NCBI RefSeq assembly: GCF_000340215.1
Contig: NW_006921538.1
Coordinates: 1,984,001 to 2,048,000, forward strand
Reading direction: 5' to 3'
DNA length: 64,000 nt
DNA from: Pseudocercospora fijiensis CIRAD86
Taxonomy: Eukaryota; Ascomycota; Dothideomycetes; Mycosphaerellales; Mycosphaerellaceae
The notes beneath the pieces are model-generated. The model worked only from the letters and a program-made list of their open reading frames with translations. It was not told where the DNA came from and made no database searches. Shown piece after piece: positions 13,080-26,346 of this stretch; within the stretch, counting starts at the first letter, position 1, and each line of letters opens with the position of its first letter. The translations under genes were made by a program, and so were the position numbers.

Positions 13080-14800
13080 TTACCCTAATATTAAGCCTTT
13101 ATTACTAAAAGGAAATGTAGGCGCATGCCTAAAGCGTAAGGTATGCGCATACCTATACGCAGCCGTATACAGAATAGAGGTAGTAACTAGAATAATAGTA
13201 GTAGAGATAAGTAATATTTCTATTAATATATATATAACGAGAAAATTTAGAGAGAGAGCGATATCGTAATAACGTAAAATGTAATAGCTATAGAGTATTA
13301 TTAATAAGTATAGATCTAAAAAAATAAAAAGATCTTTTTAGCTATATATATATAGGGTCTTCTACTATATAGGCAAACAAGTTAAACTATTTACTTTATA
13401 TTACACTAGCGTAATAATCTTATACTAATATAAAATAATACTAAGCCTTTATTACTAAAACGGAAGAAGGGGCGCATATCTATAGTAGGAGATATATGCA
13501 TACCTATATTGTGTCTCGCATAGAATAGGGAGTGCCTAATCGCTAGTGCATAGGTATGCGTAAAGGGATAATAAAGTAGGACAAAACTAAGCTTTAACTA
13601 TAATAATTATATTACTAAAACGGAGGAACGGATACATAGCTACAGCGTTGCCTTTGCGCATACCCGAAGGCATCTGTATGCTAAGAGAGGGGCAGTAACT
13701 AGAATAATAGTAGTAGAGATTATATTTCTATTAATATATATAACGAGAAAATTTAGAGGGAGAGAGATATAGTAACAACGCAAATTGTAATAGTATAGAG
13801 TATTATTAATAAGTATAAATCTAAAGAAGAATAAAAAGATCTTTTTAGCTATATATATATAGGGTCTTCTACTATATAGGTAAACAAGTTAAACTATTTA
13901 CTTTATATTACACTAGCGTAATAATCTTATACTAATATAAAATAATACTAAGCCTTTATTACTAAAACGGGAGAAGGGGCGCATATCTATAGCAGGAGAT
14001 TTGTGCATACCTATATAGTATCTCGCATAGAATAGGGAGTGCCTAATCGCTAGTGTATAGGTATGCGTAAAGGGATAATAAAGTAGGACAAAACTAAGGT
14101 TTAACTATAATAATTATATTACTAAAACGGAGGAACGGATGCATAGCTATAGCGTTGCCTTTGCGCATACCCGAAGGCATCTATATGCTAAGAGAGGGGC
14201 AGTAACTAGAATAATAGTAGTAGAGATTATATTTCTATTAATATATATAACGAGAAAATTTAGAGGGAGAGAGATATAGTAACAACGCAAATTGTAATAG
14301 TATAGAGTATTATTAATAAGTACAAATCTAAAAAAAAATAAAAAGATCTTTTTAGCTATATATATATATAGGGTCTTCTACTATATAGGTAAACAAGTTA
14401 AACTATTTACTTTATATTACACTAGCGTAATAGTCTTATACTAATATTAAATAATACTAAGCCTTTATATTACACTAGCGTAATAGTCTTATACTAATAT
14501 TAAATAATACTAAGCCTTTATTACTAAAACGGAGGAACGGATGCATAGCTACAGTGTTGCCTCTGCGCATACCTAAAGACATTTATATGCTAGGAGAGGG
14601 GCAGTAACTAGAATAATAGTAGTAGAGATTATATTTCTATTAATATATATAACGAGAAAATTTAGAGAGAGAGAGAGATAGTAACAACGCAAATTATAAT
14701 AGTATAGAGTATTATTAATATATATAAATAGGAATTAATAAAAAATAGCATAGGGTATTCTACTATATAGGAATACAACTTAAACTATATACTTTGTATA
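13080..14800. repeat. Satellite-like tandem array, unit about 506 bp, 3.5 copies
   Basis: The landmark CGAGAAAATTTAGAG recurs at 13,238, 13,744, 14,251 and 14,653, giving spacings of 506, 507 and 402 bp. The short last unit has an internal deletion next to a ~62-bp local duplication (AAGCCTTTATATTACACTAG and following, 14,459-14,521). Units are highly similar, including AAAAGATCTTTTTAGCTATA. No open frame exists. The array may be a transposon terminal or subtelomeric-type repeat; the sequence alone does not decide. Confidence 0.85.
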
Positions 14801-14879
14801 TTAAAGAAATAGCAAAGATACGCAGATCTGGAGCATCATTTATACGTAGATATACGCGAGACATTGGCTAAACATATAG

Positions 14880-17190
14880 CGCTCCTTCTGTTCGTTCGGT
14901 AAAGGGGCTAGCGCCCCGGCAATAGCCGTCCGCTAGGTAAGTAGAGTTATAGGCGTAGATATGTCTATAGTTATACTAATACATCTTAGCTGCCTGCTAT
15001 CGCGTCGTTCGAGAGGGTATCGAGTAAACAGAGCTATAGCTAGACGTATAAGCATAGCGATAGCCGTATGTATAAAACTCCCGCTACCCGCCGCTAGCTC
15101 GGTCGACGCTAGCTAAAGTACGTCTTAGCGATTAAAGAAGTTGCGGAAAATGGTATAACGTTAGCTATACCTCTGTATACGAGCTATACTATAAGCAGTA
15201 GTATAAACTTTGCTATACGTATAGGTCGGCGTATAGACTTGTATATAAATTACTGTATACTAAACGCTATAGGATGTCAATCTATATACTCTTACCGCCG
15301 CTAAGCCAAACATTAGCTAGCGCAAAGCCAAATCAACGCGCGAGCTATAGCTATAACCGGTTATATACGTATAGCTATCTAATTCCCTAACGAATCCCTC
15401 TCCCCGGTACGAGCCCTACGGTACTCTTGTCTATACGCGTAGGTGTAGCTATAGATTAGAGTACGTATACCTTTATATTCTCGTAGGTATAGTTACCCTA
15501 TTTGCAGTCTATACATCCGTTAGTATACTAACAGACTAAAACGGATAGATAGGTATACTCGTCTTCGTACCGGCGGCCTTATAGGTATTATAGGGTACGG
15601 CTACATTAGGGAAGCGCCTTTTAAAGTCGTTGTTTGTAAGCGTCCTATTAACCTACGCGCATTAGTATAAGCATAGATAAGGCTAGCCTTATACTTACCC
15701 TGCTAGACTTCGAGGCAAGTATAAGCTCGAATTTGCTATATATGTTAGCGGCGACAAGTCTCTATAACTATATCTAAGTATATACCCTTGCTTAGACCTA
15801 GAATCTATTTCCTCGTCCTCGTCCTCGTCCTCCGTAGACGACTTAATAACTACGGTCGGGGTCTTAGGACCTTTAGTAGAGGGCTTATCGGTAGCTATAT
15901 CGGTAGCCTTACTTTTCGCCTCGTTCTTAGCCTTGTTTTTAGCCTCGTTCTTAGCCTTGCTTTTAGCCTCGTTCTTAGCCTCGCTCTTAGCCTCGTTCTT
16001 AGTCTAGTCGCTAGCCGCGTCGCTAGCCTCGTCGCTAGTCTCGTCGCTGCCCTCGTCGCTAGTCTCGTCGCTACCTATATCGGCCTTCTTCGAGGTCGCC
16101 TTAGAGGGACCCTTACTAGATAGGTGTTAGAATGCGTATATCTATAATCGTAGACTTACGTATACTCTCGCGCCTCGTCCTCGTATATCTCCTAGAGGCG
16201 GTCGTAGAATTCTAAGGCTCGTTAATAGGAATTAATAGGCAAATGTATAGGTATAGCTATACCTATATAGCGCTTTAACTTGTCTTCCGGGGTATAGCGA
16301 CCGCCGGTATCCCGCTTGCTATCTTCCTTACGTCCCTCTTCGACGACGCCGCTATACTATAAAGGTATAAGTATAAGCAGATCTATTCGGGGACAATATA
16401 TACCCTATACTAAATATGCGTCGCGAGTGTCCTTATATCGCGGCATATTATCTACGCAAGTATTAGCAGAATATATAGGTATACGCGAAGGCTAGGTTAT
16501 ATATAATATATGCCCTCCTCGTCGTATATATCCTCTAAACTCTTATTACTATAGAGATTAGTGCTATATATAGATATGCGTAATAGTATAACTATACCCG
16601 TTATCCTCCGTAGCGTCGATAAATCGACTCTAGTTTTTAGTACTAGCCGGCATACGACAAACGACCTTACCTATAAAAAGGCGAATAGCGGGCACTTTCT
16701 TCTTTAGGCATATCTGTATATATAAGTATATAGATAGGTAAGGGCAGAAGAATGCTTACGACGACATCTAGAATTGGTAGAGGGACTAGCTCGCTACTAA
16801 GTAGACGCTTTTTGTACTTGCGGTAGCTGCTCTGTTTACGTATTAGTATATAGCGACGTATAGCTATAGGAATGTACTTACGCTACCGTTAACGAGCGAG
16901 CTTAGGAATACGCAGCCCTTAATGTCCTACGGTATAGTCGACTACTATGCGTATAGCTTTGTGCGGATGTATATATAAACACTAGAATTGATTCTAGTAC
17001 TAAGCGGATTAGGAATGCGTATAGGTATATATAGAGGGCTCTAGGTCTAATACGTACGAGTAGTTTGTAGTAGAGAAAGAAGAAGAGGGTTCGAGCGTAT
17101 AGAAAAGCGCAAAGATATTATATCCTTACTTAGCGTAATATATAATCCTAGCATAATAGAATCTTCGTATCCGGGATTGCCGGTCTCCTA
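14880..17190 (-). pseudogene. Intron-rich relic, copy A of a family also present at 30.3-31.9 kb
   Basis: The minus strand holds exon-like pieces between short intron-like pieces, as in the copy at 30.3-31.9 kb. Shared segments include CCGGCATACGAC near 16,650 (CCGGCATACGAT near 31,375), coding a KVxxRMP-type peptide, and a common right end, TTAGCGTAATA...ATCCTAGC (17,110-17,155 and 31,888-31,910). At 15,900-16,060 the minus strand encodes a charged low-complexity run of AKNEAKNKAKNEAK type, then repeats of ASDETSDE type. Protein identity is unknown and stops are frequent. Confidence 0.4.
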
Positions 17191-18121
17191 ATCCGATATG
17201 CGCAAACGTATAGCCATATGTCTGCGTATACACTTAGTATATCTTATTCGACCCTAATATAGTACTCTACTATAATCTCGTTATATATAATACTTAAACT
17301 AATATACTAGGTATATCTTCGTATGCTTGTAATTAGCCTTCGACTCGTTATCCTACTAATATATACTAGTAATAGTCTATTATAAAAATAGAATAAAACC
17401 TTATACTATTAGGAGTACTAAAGAACGTAGAGCTAGCATATTACTAGACGACTTTATAGGAATACTAGTAGTATCTTATAGATAGTAACTTAAAACCTAT
17501 TAAATAAGCACTAGGAGTATAACTAGTATTCTAATACGAAGGGACCTAAGCTTTATCTACTAGCCTCTAGGCCCGAAGAAAAAGGGTTTCTATATAGGAG
17601 AATACAAGGTAACCTAAGGACTATTCTAGTCTATATAGGCTACCTATAGGCTTAAGAGTTACAATTATAACCTTCTAAATATTTTATCTACCTAAGATCT
17701 AAGATAGATACCTAGTATATTAATAGCTACTAGACTAAATATAATACTATATAGTAAATTAAATTGAGCTATACCTCGACTAATAGTATATTAATCTGAA
17801 CTATTACCTAGTTCTAGCTACATATTTTGCCTCTATAAACGCTTAGATTTATAATAATATTTAACGAGTATCGCAAAGTCTAACGCGAATATAACGTATA
17901 TACTTAATCCGATAGGCGAGTAGTTACTATTTAGGTATTAACTATTGCTAGCTAGTTATAGCTCCTTATAGTATTAACTATATCTCGACAAATAGTAGGT
18001 TAACCTATATAATTAGTATACGGTTAGAGGCCTATATAGCAAATTAAATGTTACTAGTAAATTAGATTCCTAGTAGGTAGTACTAAGCGGAGGCTACTAC
18101 TACTACGACTACGACTGACTG
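17190..18121. other. RIP-damaged DNA without recognisable gene
   Basis: Extremely TpA-rich and CTA/TAG-rich. I see no domain, terminal repeat or open frame beyond chance length. Confidence 0.5.
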
Positions 18122-18338
<217 letters not shown>

Positions 18339-18339
18339 T

Positions 18340-19700
18340 TAGCTATAATAGTATAAGGTTCTATAGGTAGTATAACCTATCGTAGTATATATAGCTATAC
18401 TTAGTAGTTAGAAGAGTCTACTTATAATTTATACTATAGTATATAGCGCACTATATTAGCACCTCTATTAGAATAATGTGGGAATAGTATATTATACTAG
18501 GTTAATAAGGGTGTCTGTATTCTAGTAACAAGTCCTAGCGCTATACTAGGGGGAAGATCCCCTCTTAGAACCCTCTCTTCCGCCTCTGGCCTACAAAAAG
18601 AAGGCAGACGGAAGTCATGCTTCATTGTAGTATCGGAAGTAAGGTAATTAGCTATATCTAGGTTCCTTATTGTGCTATCGCTATATAGGCAACTATTAGT
18701 ATAGATACTCTATAGGACTAACCGAGAATTCTAACGTATACTAGTAAGACTAACGATAATACTACGATACTATAATAATAAGCAACAACTATACCTCGAA
18801 ATACGTAAATCCGAATTTAGCGGGTACTATTATACCTTACCGCGTCTAGAAGACAATATATTAATAATAATTATATATAATACCGACGGTTTTAACTTAT
18901 AATATATAAAATCCGAAAACTTAAGTTTAGCTAAGCGAGTTCCTAGGGTATAGGGAATAGCCTAACGTCCCCTATTTTTAGAGACTATAGGCCCGGTTTG
19001 CTATATATGTCTAGGTACTAGGAGGGGCGAGGCAATAACCTAAGTACCTCCCTTAGACCCTTTCGTAGTATTTAACGTAGCTAATACTAATTACAAGTAG
19101 TATAATATCCGCTCGTAGTACGATAGTATCGAGCTAGTTAGAATATAGAACCTTATTACGCGGTTCGAACTAGGTACTTTTAACTAAAATATATCTAGAG
19201 ACCGCCTAGATATCTAAATAACGTATACCGCTTTCCGATTAAAAAGGCAGCGTTAGATTCGTCTTAGATTCGAGATACGTTCTCGATTTATACGAAAGTT
19301 TTATATTAGATAGAATAAGATTGCGCGGTTCTAACGATATACTTTTTATTAGGTTATATTAAGAGACCGCCGAGAAATTTCATTAAACGTGTTTTACTTT
19401 CTAGATAGAAAGCGGCGTTAGATTCGCGCTAGATTCGAGGTACGTCTTCGATCTATATATTAATTTTATTTAGGACTAAGTTGTCTAGTAGTAACGGTAT
19501 AGTAGTTTCTGTTAATATTATCTTAGTATCTACTAATATATATAAACAAATAATACTTTATCTACCCGTTAGGAAGATAAGGGTAAATTTTAGTAATAGA
19601 AGACTACTTAATAGGATGTCCTAGAATTGTTTTAATTTTATAGCCTAATTTACTCTCTTATTAAGCTTATAGTACTACGACGGGCCTAGACGATAGTTTT
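18340..19700. other. RIP-damaged DNA with a ~165-bp diverged tandem duplication
   Basis: CGCGGTTC followed by AGAGACCGCC and GCGTTAGATTCG occurs twice in the same order (from 19,159 and from 19,324), a period of 165 bp with many differences. Each unit reads a related peptide on the plus strand ending in SRYVLDLY or SRYVFDLY, so it may be coding-derived. It lies just upstream of the Argonaute relic and could belong to its N-terminal or promoter region. No family is recognised. Confidence 0.5.
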
Positions 19701-19719
19701 AGTATAATATTAGAAAAGA

Positions 19720-21800
19720 ATAGGAGAATATTCAAAGAAATATTTAAACTACCTAATACTCTAAATTATACTACTACTTATAAACATCGTCTAAACTAGG
19801 GCGCTAGACGAGACTAATACCGTTTATAACGTAGGCTAAAACAAATTCTATCTATACTATAGCTATCTAGGAAGGAGCTTTCCGATTTAGGCGGAGGCTA
19901 TAAGTACTACGAGGCTACTACTCCTCTATTCGCCTAGTAGTTAACCGGCGTCTACTAGTTAATTTAAACGTTACCGCTAGTGCCTTTTACTAACCTAGAC
20001 TTCTACTTTAGCTTTAGGCTAACGCGCGTACTAGTAATCTTAACTAGCTTAAAGCTTTCTTTTATATATTAAAGGTCGATACCGCCGATATAAAAGATAG
20101 CTAGTAAGAGCTAATTAGAGTTAAGATTAGGACTGTTATCGGCTTTACGAAGGTCGCCGACAAGAATTAGGTCTAGCGTTTAAGTAATACTAACTAGGTT
20201 ATATTCTGCTTTATCGACCCTATAAATACTATACTACGATAGATTACGGTTAATAATTACTTCCGTTAGTACTACGGAATTGCCCTTACTAGTAGGTACC
20301 TAGATCGTCTAGTACTTAACGTCGGTACGTGCGCTAATTACTAATATCTGCCTATAAAGTTATATATAGTCCGTCCTAGCTAGCCTTATCGACGCCTACT
20401 TAGTAGCAACTAGACTTCTAAGATACTTAAATTCGTAGCTAGATTTTTAAATCTTAACGCTATATCTGTTACTAGAACTCCCGGTACTAGACTTAGGAAT
20501 AGTATATAACTCTTCCGTCTTACTAATCCTAATAGTAATCCTTAGTTAACTTCTATAAGGCTATTTAGCTTCTCGGTAGGTCCTAGTATAATTATAGTAT
20601 CCGACTATATCCTAGATACTCTTTACGTAAGCTATAGTTCGAATTCGAAACCTATTACGCCGTAGAAGGGCTCCTAGAACTTATAGGGCGTTAAGTTTAC
20701 TAGACCTAGAAAATCTAATAGGTAGTCGTTTCTAATTATTAACCGTAAAGGCAATCGAGGCAATACGCTATATAGGGACCTAGGTAATCTTAAAACTTGA
20801 TTAATAGAGTTAAAAAGTATATAAAGTTATATAGTATTAGTATAGGCTAGCGTATTAAGCCTACGTAGGAAATCTTACTAGAGACCCTTACTACTATATA
20901 GAATCGCGACTTTAGTAACCGCTCGCTACGTAATATAATACTAATATCTTCGCGATAGCGGCCTAGGAGAGTATAGGTATTAGGTTCCTCTTTGTATTTA
21001 TTCCGGAAGCCGATAAGTAGTTATACGCTCGTATTAAATAATTTAGTAATATTAAATTTAGTATATATACTATCTACTCTCTAGGATCGAAGCTTTAGAA
21101 GCCTATTAGATAGGGCATATATATTAGTAATCTAGTACTTAAGTTTAACGTAAAGGGTAGTAGCGTAGCGTACTATATACTAAATGCCTTTAGTAGTAAA
21201 CTGCTTGATAACGAGATAATACTACTATTTAGTATTAATATTACCTACCCGTCGCTAGGCTCCTCGAAGGTACGCTATTAATAGCTACGCTTATTACTAG
21301 CGTTAATAAGTATGTACTCTAATAGCTAGGCTCGATCTATATATAGGATAGCCGCTAAGAAATAGCTAATAGGCTCGAAGAAACGGTAATTAAGCGTCTA
21401 AATTTGTAGTATAAGAAGAATAGCTCTCTACTAAACAAAGTTATTATTTACCGGAATAGCGTCTCGGAAGGCTAGTATAAACTAGTCCTATAGATAGAAC
21501 TACCGTCTTTCGAAAAGGCCTTTACGAAGCTCTACGGTAGTAAGGAGAAGTAGCCGAAGATAACTATTATTATCGTTAGTAAGCGTTGTTATACTCGATT
21601 CTACCCGACTCGTAAGTAAGCTCTTTAGTTTCATATTCGTAGAGATAATATACTTAATAATAACTATAGCCTTATATGCCCTTTTAATATAGTAGTACTA
21701 GCTCTAAGCCTACGGCGTTATTCGCCTTAGCTTTAGTTAACTACGGTATAATTACAACGGGGACGAAAACTATATATTATATCTACTAAGAAGTATAACG
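19720..21800 (+). pseudogene. Argonaute (QDE-2-like) pseudogene destroyed by RIP-type mutation
   Basis: Reading TAG as Gln, the plus strand gives Argonaute landmarks in the right order. N-domain/linker: RGYYSSIRLVVNRRLLVNLN and VTASAFYQP (19,900-20,000). PAZ: ITVNNYFRQYYGIAL, LNVGTCANYQYLPIKLYIV, PSQPYRRLLSSNQTSKILKF (20,240-20,450). Linker 2: PQKGSQNLQGVKF (20,655-20,700). MID: FLFVFIPEADKQLYARIKQ (20,975-21,035) and YISNLVLKFNVKG (about 21,125-21,165). PIWI: INITYPSLGSSK (21,235), RNSVSEGQYKLVLQIELPSF (21,450-21,510) and ITIIIVSKRCYTRFYPT (21,560-21,612), then a C-terminal ALSLRRYSP...QRGRKLY. The catalytic DVTHP motif reads NITYP, and the segment between FYPT and the C-terminus lacks the usual GTVVD...HP stretch, so there is an internal deletion. 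Argonautes bind small RNAs and cut matching transcripts; this copy cannot. It abuts the palindrome. Confidence 0.82.
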
Positions 21801-22042
21801 GGATACTATAAAAAATAGGGAAGCTAGGTAGCGGTACCTAAAGTAGTATAGAACTCGTACGAGTCGAGACTAGACCCCGTAGTAGTTCGGGTTAGTTTAG
21901 TTTAGTTTAGTTTGCTAAGCTAAAGATCTAGTTTGGTTTAGGTTAGTTTGCTAAGCAACTATAGGAGTAGCTAGTTCGAACTATAGAATTTATCGGTTTC
22001 TAAGAAGTATAAGAATATATACGTAACTCGAAGCAAGCCCTT

Positions 22043-22893
22043 TATAAGACACGAGAGTATAGCCGGTAGCGTAGCCGGCATTTTTTAGTTATAGGAAGGT
22101 ACTTATATAACCCTAAATCTATAGATAATTAGCTAAGGGCACTAACTAATTAAGAGCATATATATATACAAGCTATTATAGTTTAGTTTAGAAACTACAC
22201 TTATTAGGTATAAATTTCATCCTTTCGCTCGCTATTTGATCCCCTAACTACTCGGTAGAATATTATTATCTATATCTAGGTAGAACTTATCAATTTCCCT
22301 AGAAGCCCTCTTTAAGAAGTTCTAACACTTTCCTACTAAACTATTCTCTAATATTAAGTAATGGGATAGCTCTTCCCTCGGTATCGGTATAGTATATAAA
22401 AGAGCTATAAAATAGCTCTATACTACGTTCTACTAGTTACTCGCTATACTAAGGCCGAATGCTAGTTCGTTCCTTAGAACTCTTAGTTATTTAGTAGATA
22501 TAAAGGGTAGGGTAGGTAGTAACTTCGTATTATATAAGGATATAGAGGCTGCTATAGAGGAGTCCTTTAACCTATAGAAGATAGTAAAAGATATAGAGGC
22601 AGCTATAGGTCTAGGTATCTAGTTAAATTTCTAGTAGGTAGAGTATAAGGATATTTAGAGTAAGTATTAGGTAGAGTTGCGAAGGCAGGTATATAATATA
22701 GTCTAGAAAACAGGGATAATGCCTATAACTATAAGTATTAGGCTCTTTAACCTTCCTTCTTTTTCCCTATTTTCTTTTTATAAAAATATAAACTAATACA
22801 AATTAACTAAAATATCTATCTTCTTCTAGTTCTTTAAAAGACCTAGTAGCGTAGCTATTAGCGTAGCCGGTAGCGTAGCCGGCGTTTTTACTC
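22043..22893. mobile_element. Insertion in left palindrome arm flanked by CCGGTAGCGTAGCCGGC repeats
   Basis: The right arm runs directly from the complement of TTAGTACTAA to the complement of GGGCTTGC, whereas in the left arm about 850 bp lie between these points. The extra DNA starts with AGCCGGTAGCGTAGCCGGC (22,058-22,080) and ends with the same direct repeat (22,866-22,886). Related motifs in the opposite orientation occur at 23,463-23,494. No transposase is seen, so this is a non-autonomous insertion or a deletion from the other arm. Confidence 0.5.
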
Positions 22894-23239
22894 CTTAGTA
22901 CTAACGGGATTTTTAAAGACTTCTATTCCGTACGGCTAATAAAGTATACTATACTATATATATATTATATATGGAGTATTTAGAGCGCGGTATATAGCGC
23001 CGTATAACAGCGGCTTATTTCGTATATAGAAAACGCTTATAGATAACACTAAGAACATTCTTCCTACTATAATATCTATCCTACCTAGTAGTACTATTTC
23101 GAATATAGACATTCTAGCCTTTTAGAATCTAATTGAGGGCTTTAAAATCTTATCTATAATCGTAATACGCTTCGCGTAGATAGCTATAAGGACAATAGCT
23201 AAAATAGTATTAGTATAGTTCGAAAAGAGGTAGAAGAGA

Positions 23240-24130
23240 AATATATATTCGTAGATACAAATAAGGTAGGCTTCTAAAGCCTCTTAAAGGGTATCTATTA
23301 TAGAGGCTTAGAAGCGAAGGTCCTATATAATATACTAGGCAATTTTACGAATAAGTCGTTAGAAAGGAGCTTTACGGATTAGGAGTTTAGTATCCTTCTA
23401 ATATATCCGAATCTAACGAAGGGCTACGGCTAAAGAAGGATTAGTAAAAGAATAGTAAGAATGCCGGCTACGCTACCGGCTACGCTACCGGCTATAGATA
23501 GGACTTACTTCCTAGGCGCTATCGACGCTTCGTACGATTATTGCTACTAGTAGTAGAAGCGCTAGTCGTCGTCTTGCCTAGAGCCTTATCTGCCGTCGTC
23601 TTACGCGGAGCCTTACTCGCGACGCTCTTTCTAGTACTAGAGCTAGCGGTAGTAGTAGTAGCCTTCTTGCGTTAATATACTATACTCGTTCTACTACTTC
23701 CGGTCTTATTATAACCCGTAGAAGTAGTAGGTCCCTTCGTACGAGTCGTTATAACTTAGTTAAGTAGACTCGGTATTATAAAAGTCGTCGAATTAATAAA
23801 GAAAGTACGTTACGAAGGTATACGAAGGCGCGCGCGGAGCGAGGATATTAGTACGGAGGTAGTAGATATAGAGCGTAGAGATATAGGTATCGATACGAAG
23901 GTTAAATATAGCGAGAGAGGTAGTATCGCAGTATCGCTAGGTAATAGAGTAAGCGTCGCGCAAGCCTATATTATAGTAACATTAGAGCAAGAAAAGAAGT
24001 TAGATACGGCTAAAAAAGGCAGGTACGGCAAACTTTGAAATATAGCCGGTATATATAGCCGGTATAGTAATAGGCAAAAGCCTCCTTTTAATAAATACTC
24101 GGCGTAATAATAGTATCCTACTATAGTATA
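23240..24130 (-). other. Second left-arm-specific segment, with Ser/Thr/Lys-rich coding trace
   Basis: This ~890-bp stretch has no partner in the right arm. From about 23,463 to 24,070 it is bounded by GCCGGCTACGCTACCGGCTA and TAGCCGGTATATATAGCCGG, which look like loose inverted termini. Inside, the minus strand (about 23,545-23,760) reads a basic Ser/Thr-rich peptide with SSSTRKSVASKAPRKTTADK, resembling a disordered DNA-binding tail. No family is assigned. The short minus-strand ORF at 23,966-24,238 is not convincing. Confidence 0.35.
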
Positions 24131-26346
24131 GATATTCTTTAGTAATTCCCTTACTGGCTGTAGTAATCTTATAAATAACCTAGGCCTATTACTAGGAAAT
24201 ATAAGAAATGTTAGGTAGGCTACTAGTATACTAAACAAGCTAGTTATTTAGTAGGAAAAGGCCTACTACTATCTCTATATACCGGCTACGAGTGCCGGCT
24301 ATCGCTCTAAATTTAACTCCGCCCTATCTCGGAGGCTAAGGTACCGAGCGGAAACCCTATAGCTTATATTTAATCGGTTATCGCGGAGCGCTTATAGGTA
24401 AGGTATTAGAAAAGAGTATAAAAAGTATAAGAAGAGTATCCTAGGATATAGGTCGTAAGTAAATAAGAGTCGTACGCCTAGTTATTTATATAGTACGTTA
24501 CTCTATACGACCTAGAGCCTATATTATCTCGTACTTCGCTTATAAGACCTCGACTCTACTAGTATACTATCGATCTCTTAAATCTTCCTTAGTCGCTATC
24601 TTAATTCTTCTTCGAGTTGCCGGACTTAGTACGTATCTGTCGCTATATAATAGCGCTACGTATTATAGAGAATCTCTTATTAAAATTTCTCTCTCGTAGG
24701 CTTACTATCTGCCTCGTAGTATAGAGGATTAAAGTGCTAATACTAAAGAATCTCTTTATAGTTAGTATATTAGGGCTCCTTAGGACCTTTGTATTTTAGG
24801 TCTAAATAGAGACGTATTATAAACGTTCTATCGCCCTTTCGCTAACTATCTACTCGGTCGCGATATACGAAGAAACCAATTTAAATATAGCTCGTCTCTA
24901 TAATAGCCGAGTAAATATAGGGCGCTAGGTTTCTACTTCGTACCTTATATCTAGGTATAACGCGGGAATAAAACTAGGAGTATAGCCGGTATATATAGCT
25001 AGTAAAAGGATGCGAAAATAGGCCTCCTCCTAGGTTAATCTAACGACTAAATACAAAGTCTAACTAATCCGCTATAAACCGACGCCGAATTTTAGCTAGA
25101 AGCTATATATCTTTATCTTAAAGAGTACCCCGCTTCGTATAAATAGCAAGGAGGTTATAAAGCTTAAATTCGGTTATAAGAAATACCTCCGTAGCTTCCT
25201 AAAGAGCATTAATCGCCTTAGCCGTAAATCGTATACTAGACTAAAAATCTAATATAATTTCTTAGACGAGTCGCTAGAAGAGAGTCTTAGGGATTAAAAA
25301 CTCGGTCCCTCTTTTGTCTTAGAATAGCCGGATCTAGCGAAGGGTAATAGTACCTAGTTTAAAGTACTACTTCTTTATTGTCGAGTCCTACCTTATACCC
25401 TTTTTTTTAATAGAAGAATAACTTTTCTTTACGATAGTCTTCGTATACCTACTCCTTTTAGCCTTCTCTTATCTATCTAAGGCCTTCTTGTTTTTTAGTA
25501 CTGTTTTCCGAGGAACCCCCTTCCCTTATATATACTACGGAGAGTCTTACTCTTCCGATATCTCGTTCTCGCTACGGTCTCCCTATACTTAGCTTGCTTT
25601 AACCTTACCCTTTAGGCTCTAAAGGTATCTTTATATGCGCTTAGACGACGAAGGTATATCGCTAGAACCTAGAAAATTAATAAGCCTATAATCGTAAAGA
25701 GATATTCTATAACACTTCCTAGTAAGGATACGGACTATCCTAATTACGAATCTAACGATAACCGACTAGGACGGTTTAATAGAAGACTATTTAGTCTAGA
25801 GTATAAGAAGTATAAATATCTCTTTACAATTATAGGCCTATTAATTTTTCTAGGTCTTAGCGATATACCTTCGTCGCCCGAACGTATATAAAGATACCTT
25901 TAGAACTTAGAATAGAGTACGAGTAAAGTAAGCTAAGTATAGGAAGACCGTAGCGAGAACGAAATATCGGAGGAGGAATACTATATATAGTATATATAAG
26001 GGAAGGGGGTTACTCGGAAAACAGTACTACGAAATAAGAATACTTTAGGTAGATATAAGAAGGATAGAGTAGCTAAAAAGGTAGACAGACGAAGACTATT
26101 ACGAAGAAAAGCTATTCTTCTATAAAAAAGGGTAAAAGGTAGGTTTAGACGATAAAGAAGCGGCGCCTTAAACCGGATACTATTACCCTTCGCGAGATCC
26201 GGCTATTCTAAGATAAAAGGTAGACCGAGCTTTTAATCTCTATAACTCCCTTCTAGCGACTCGTCTAAGTAATTATATTAGATTTTAAGTCTAGTATATA
26301 ATTTACGGCTATAGCGATTAGTAATCTCTCGAAAGCTACGAAGGTA

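Noticed and set aside
15788..16123. 111-residue plus-strand Leu/Ser/Val-rich ORF
   Set aside because: Low-complexity antisense of the charged AKNEAK/ASDETSDE repeat on the minus strand, within a relic.
23966..24238. 90-residue minus-strand ORF
   Set aside because: No motifs, lies in arm-specific repeat DNA, length is expected by chance.
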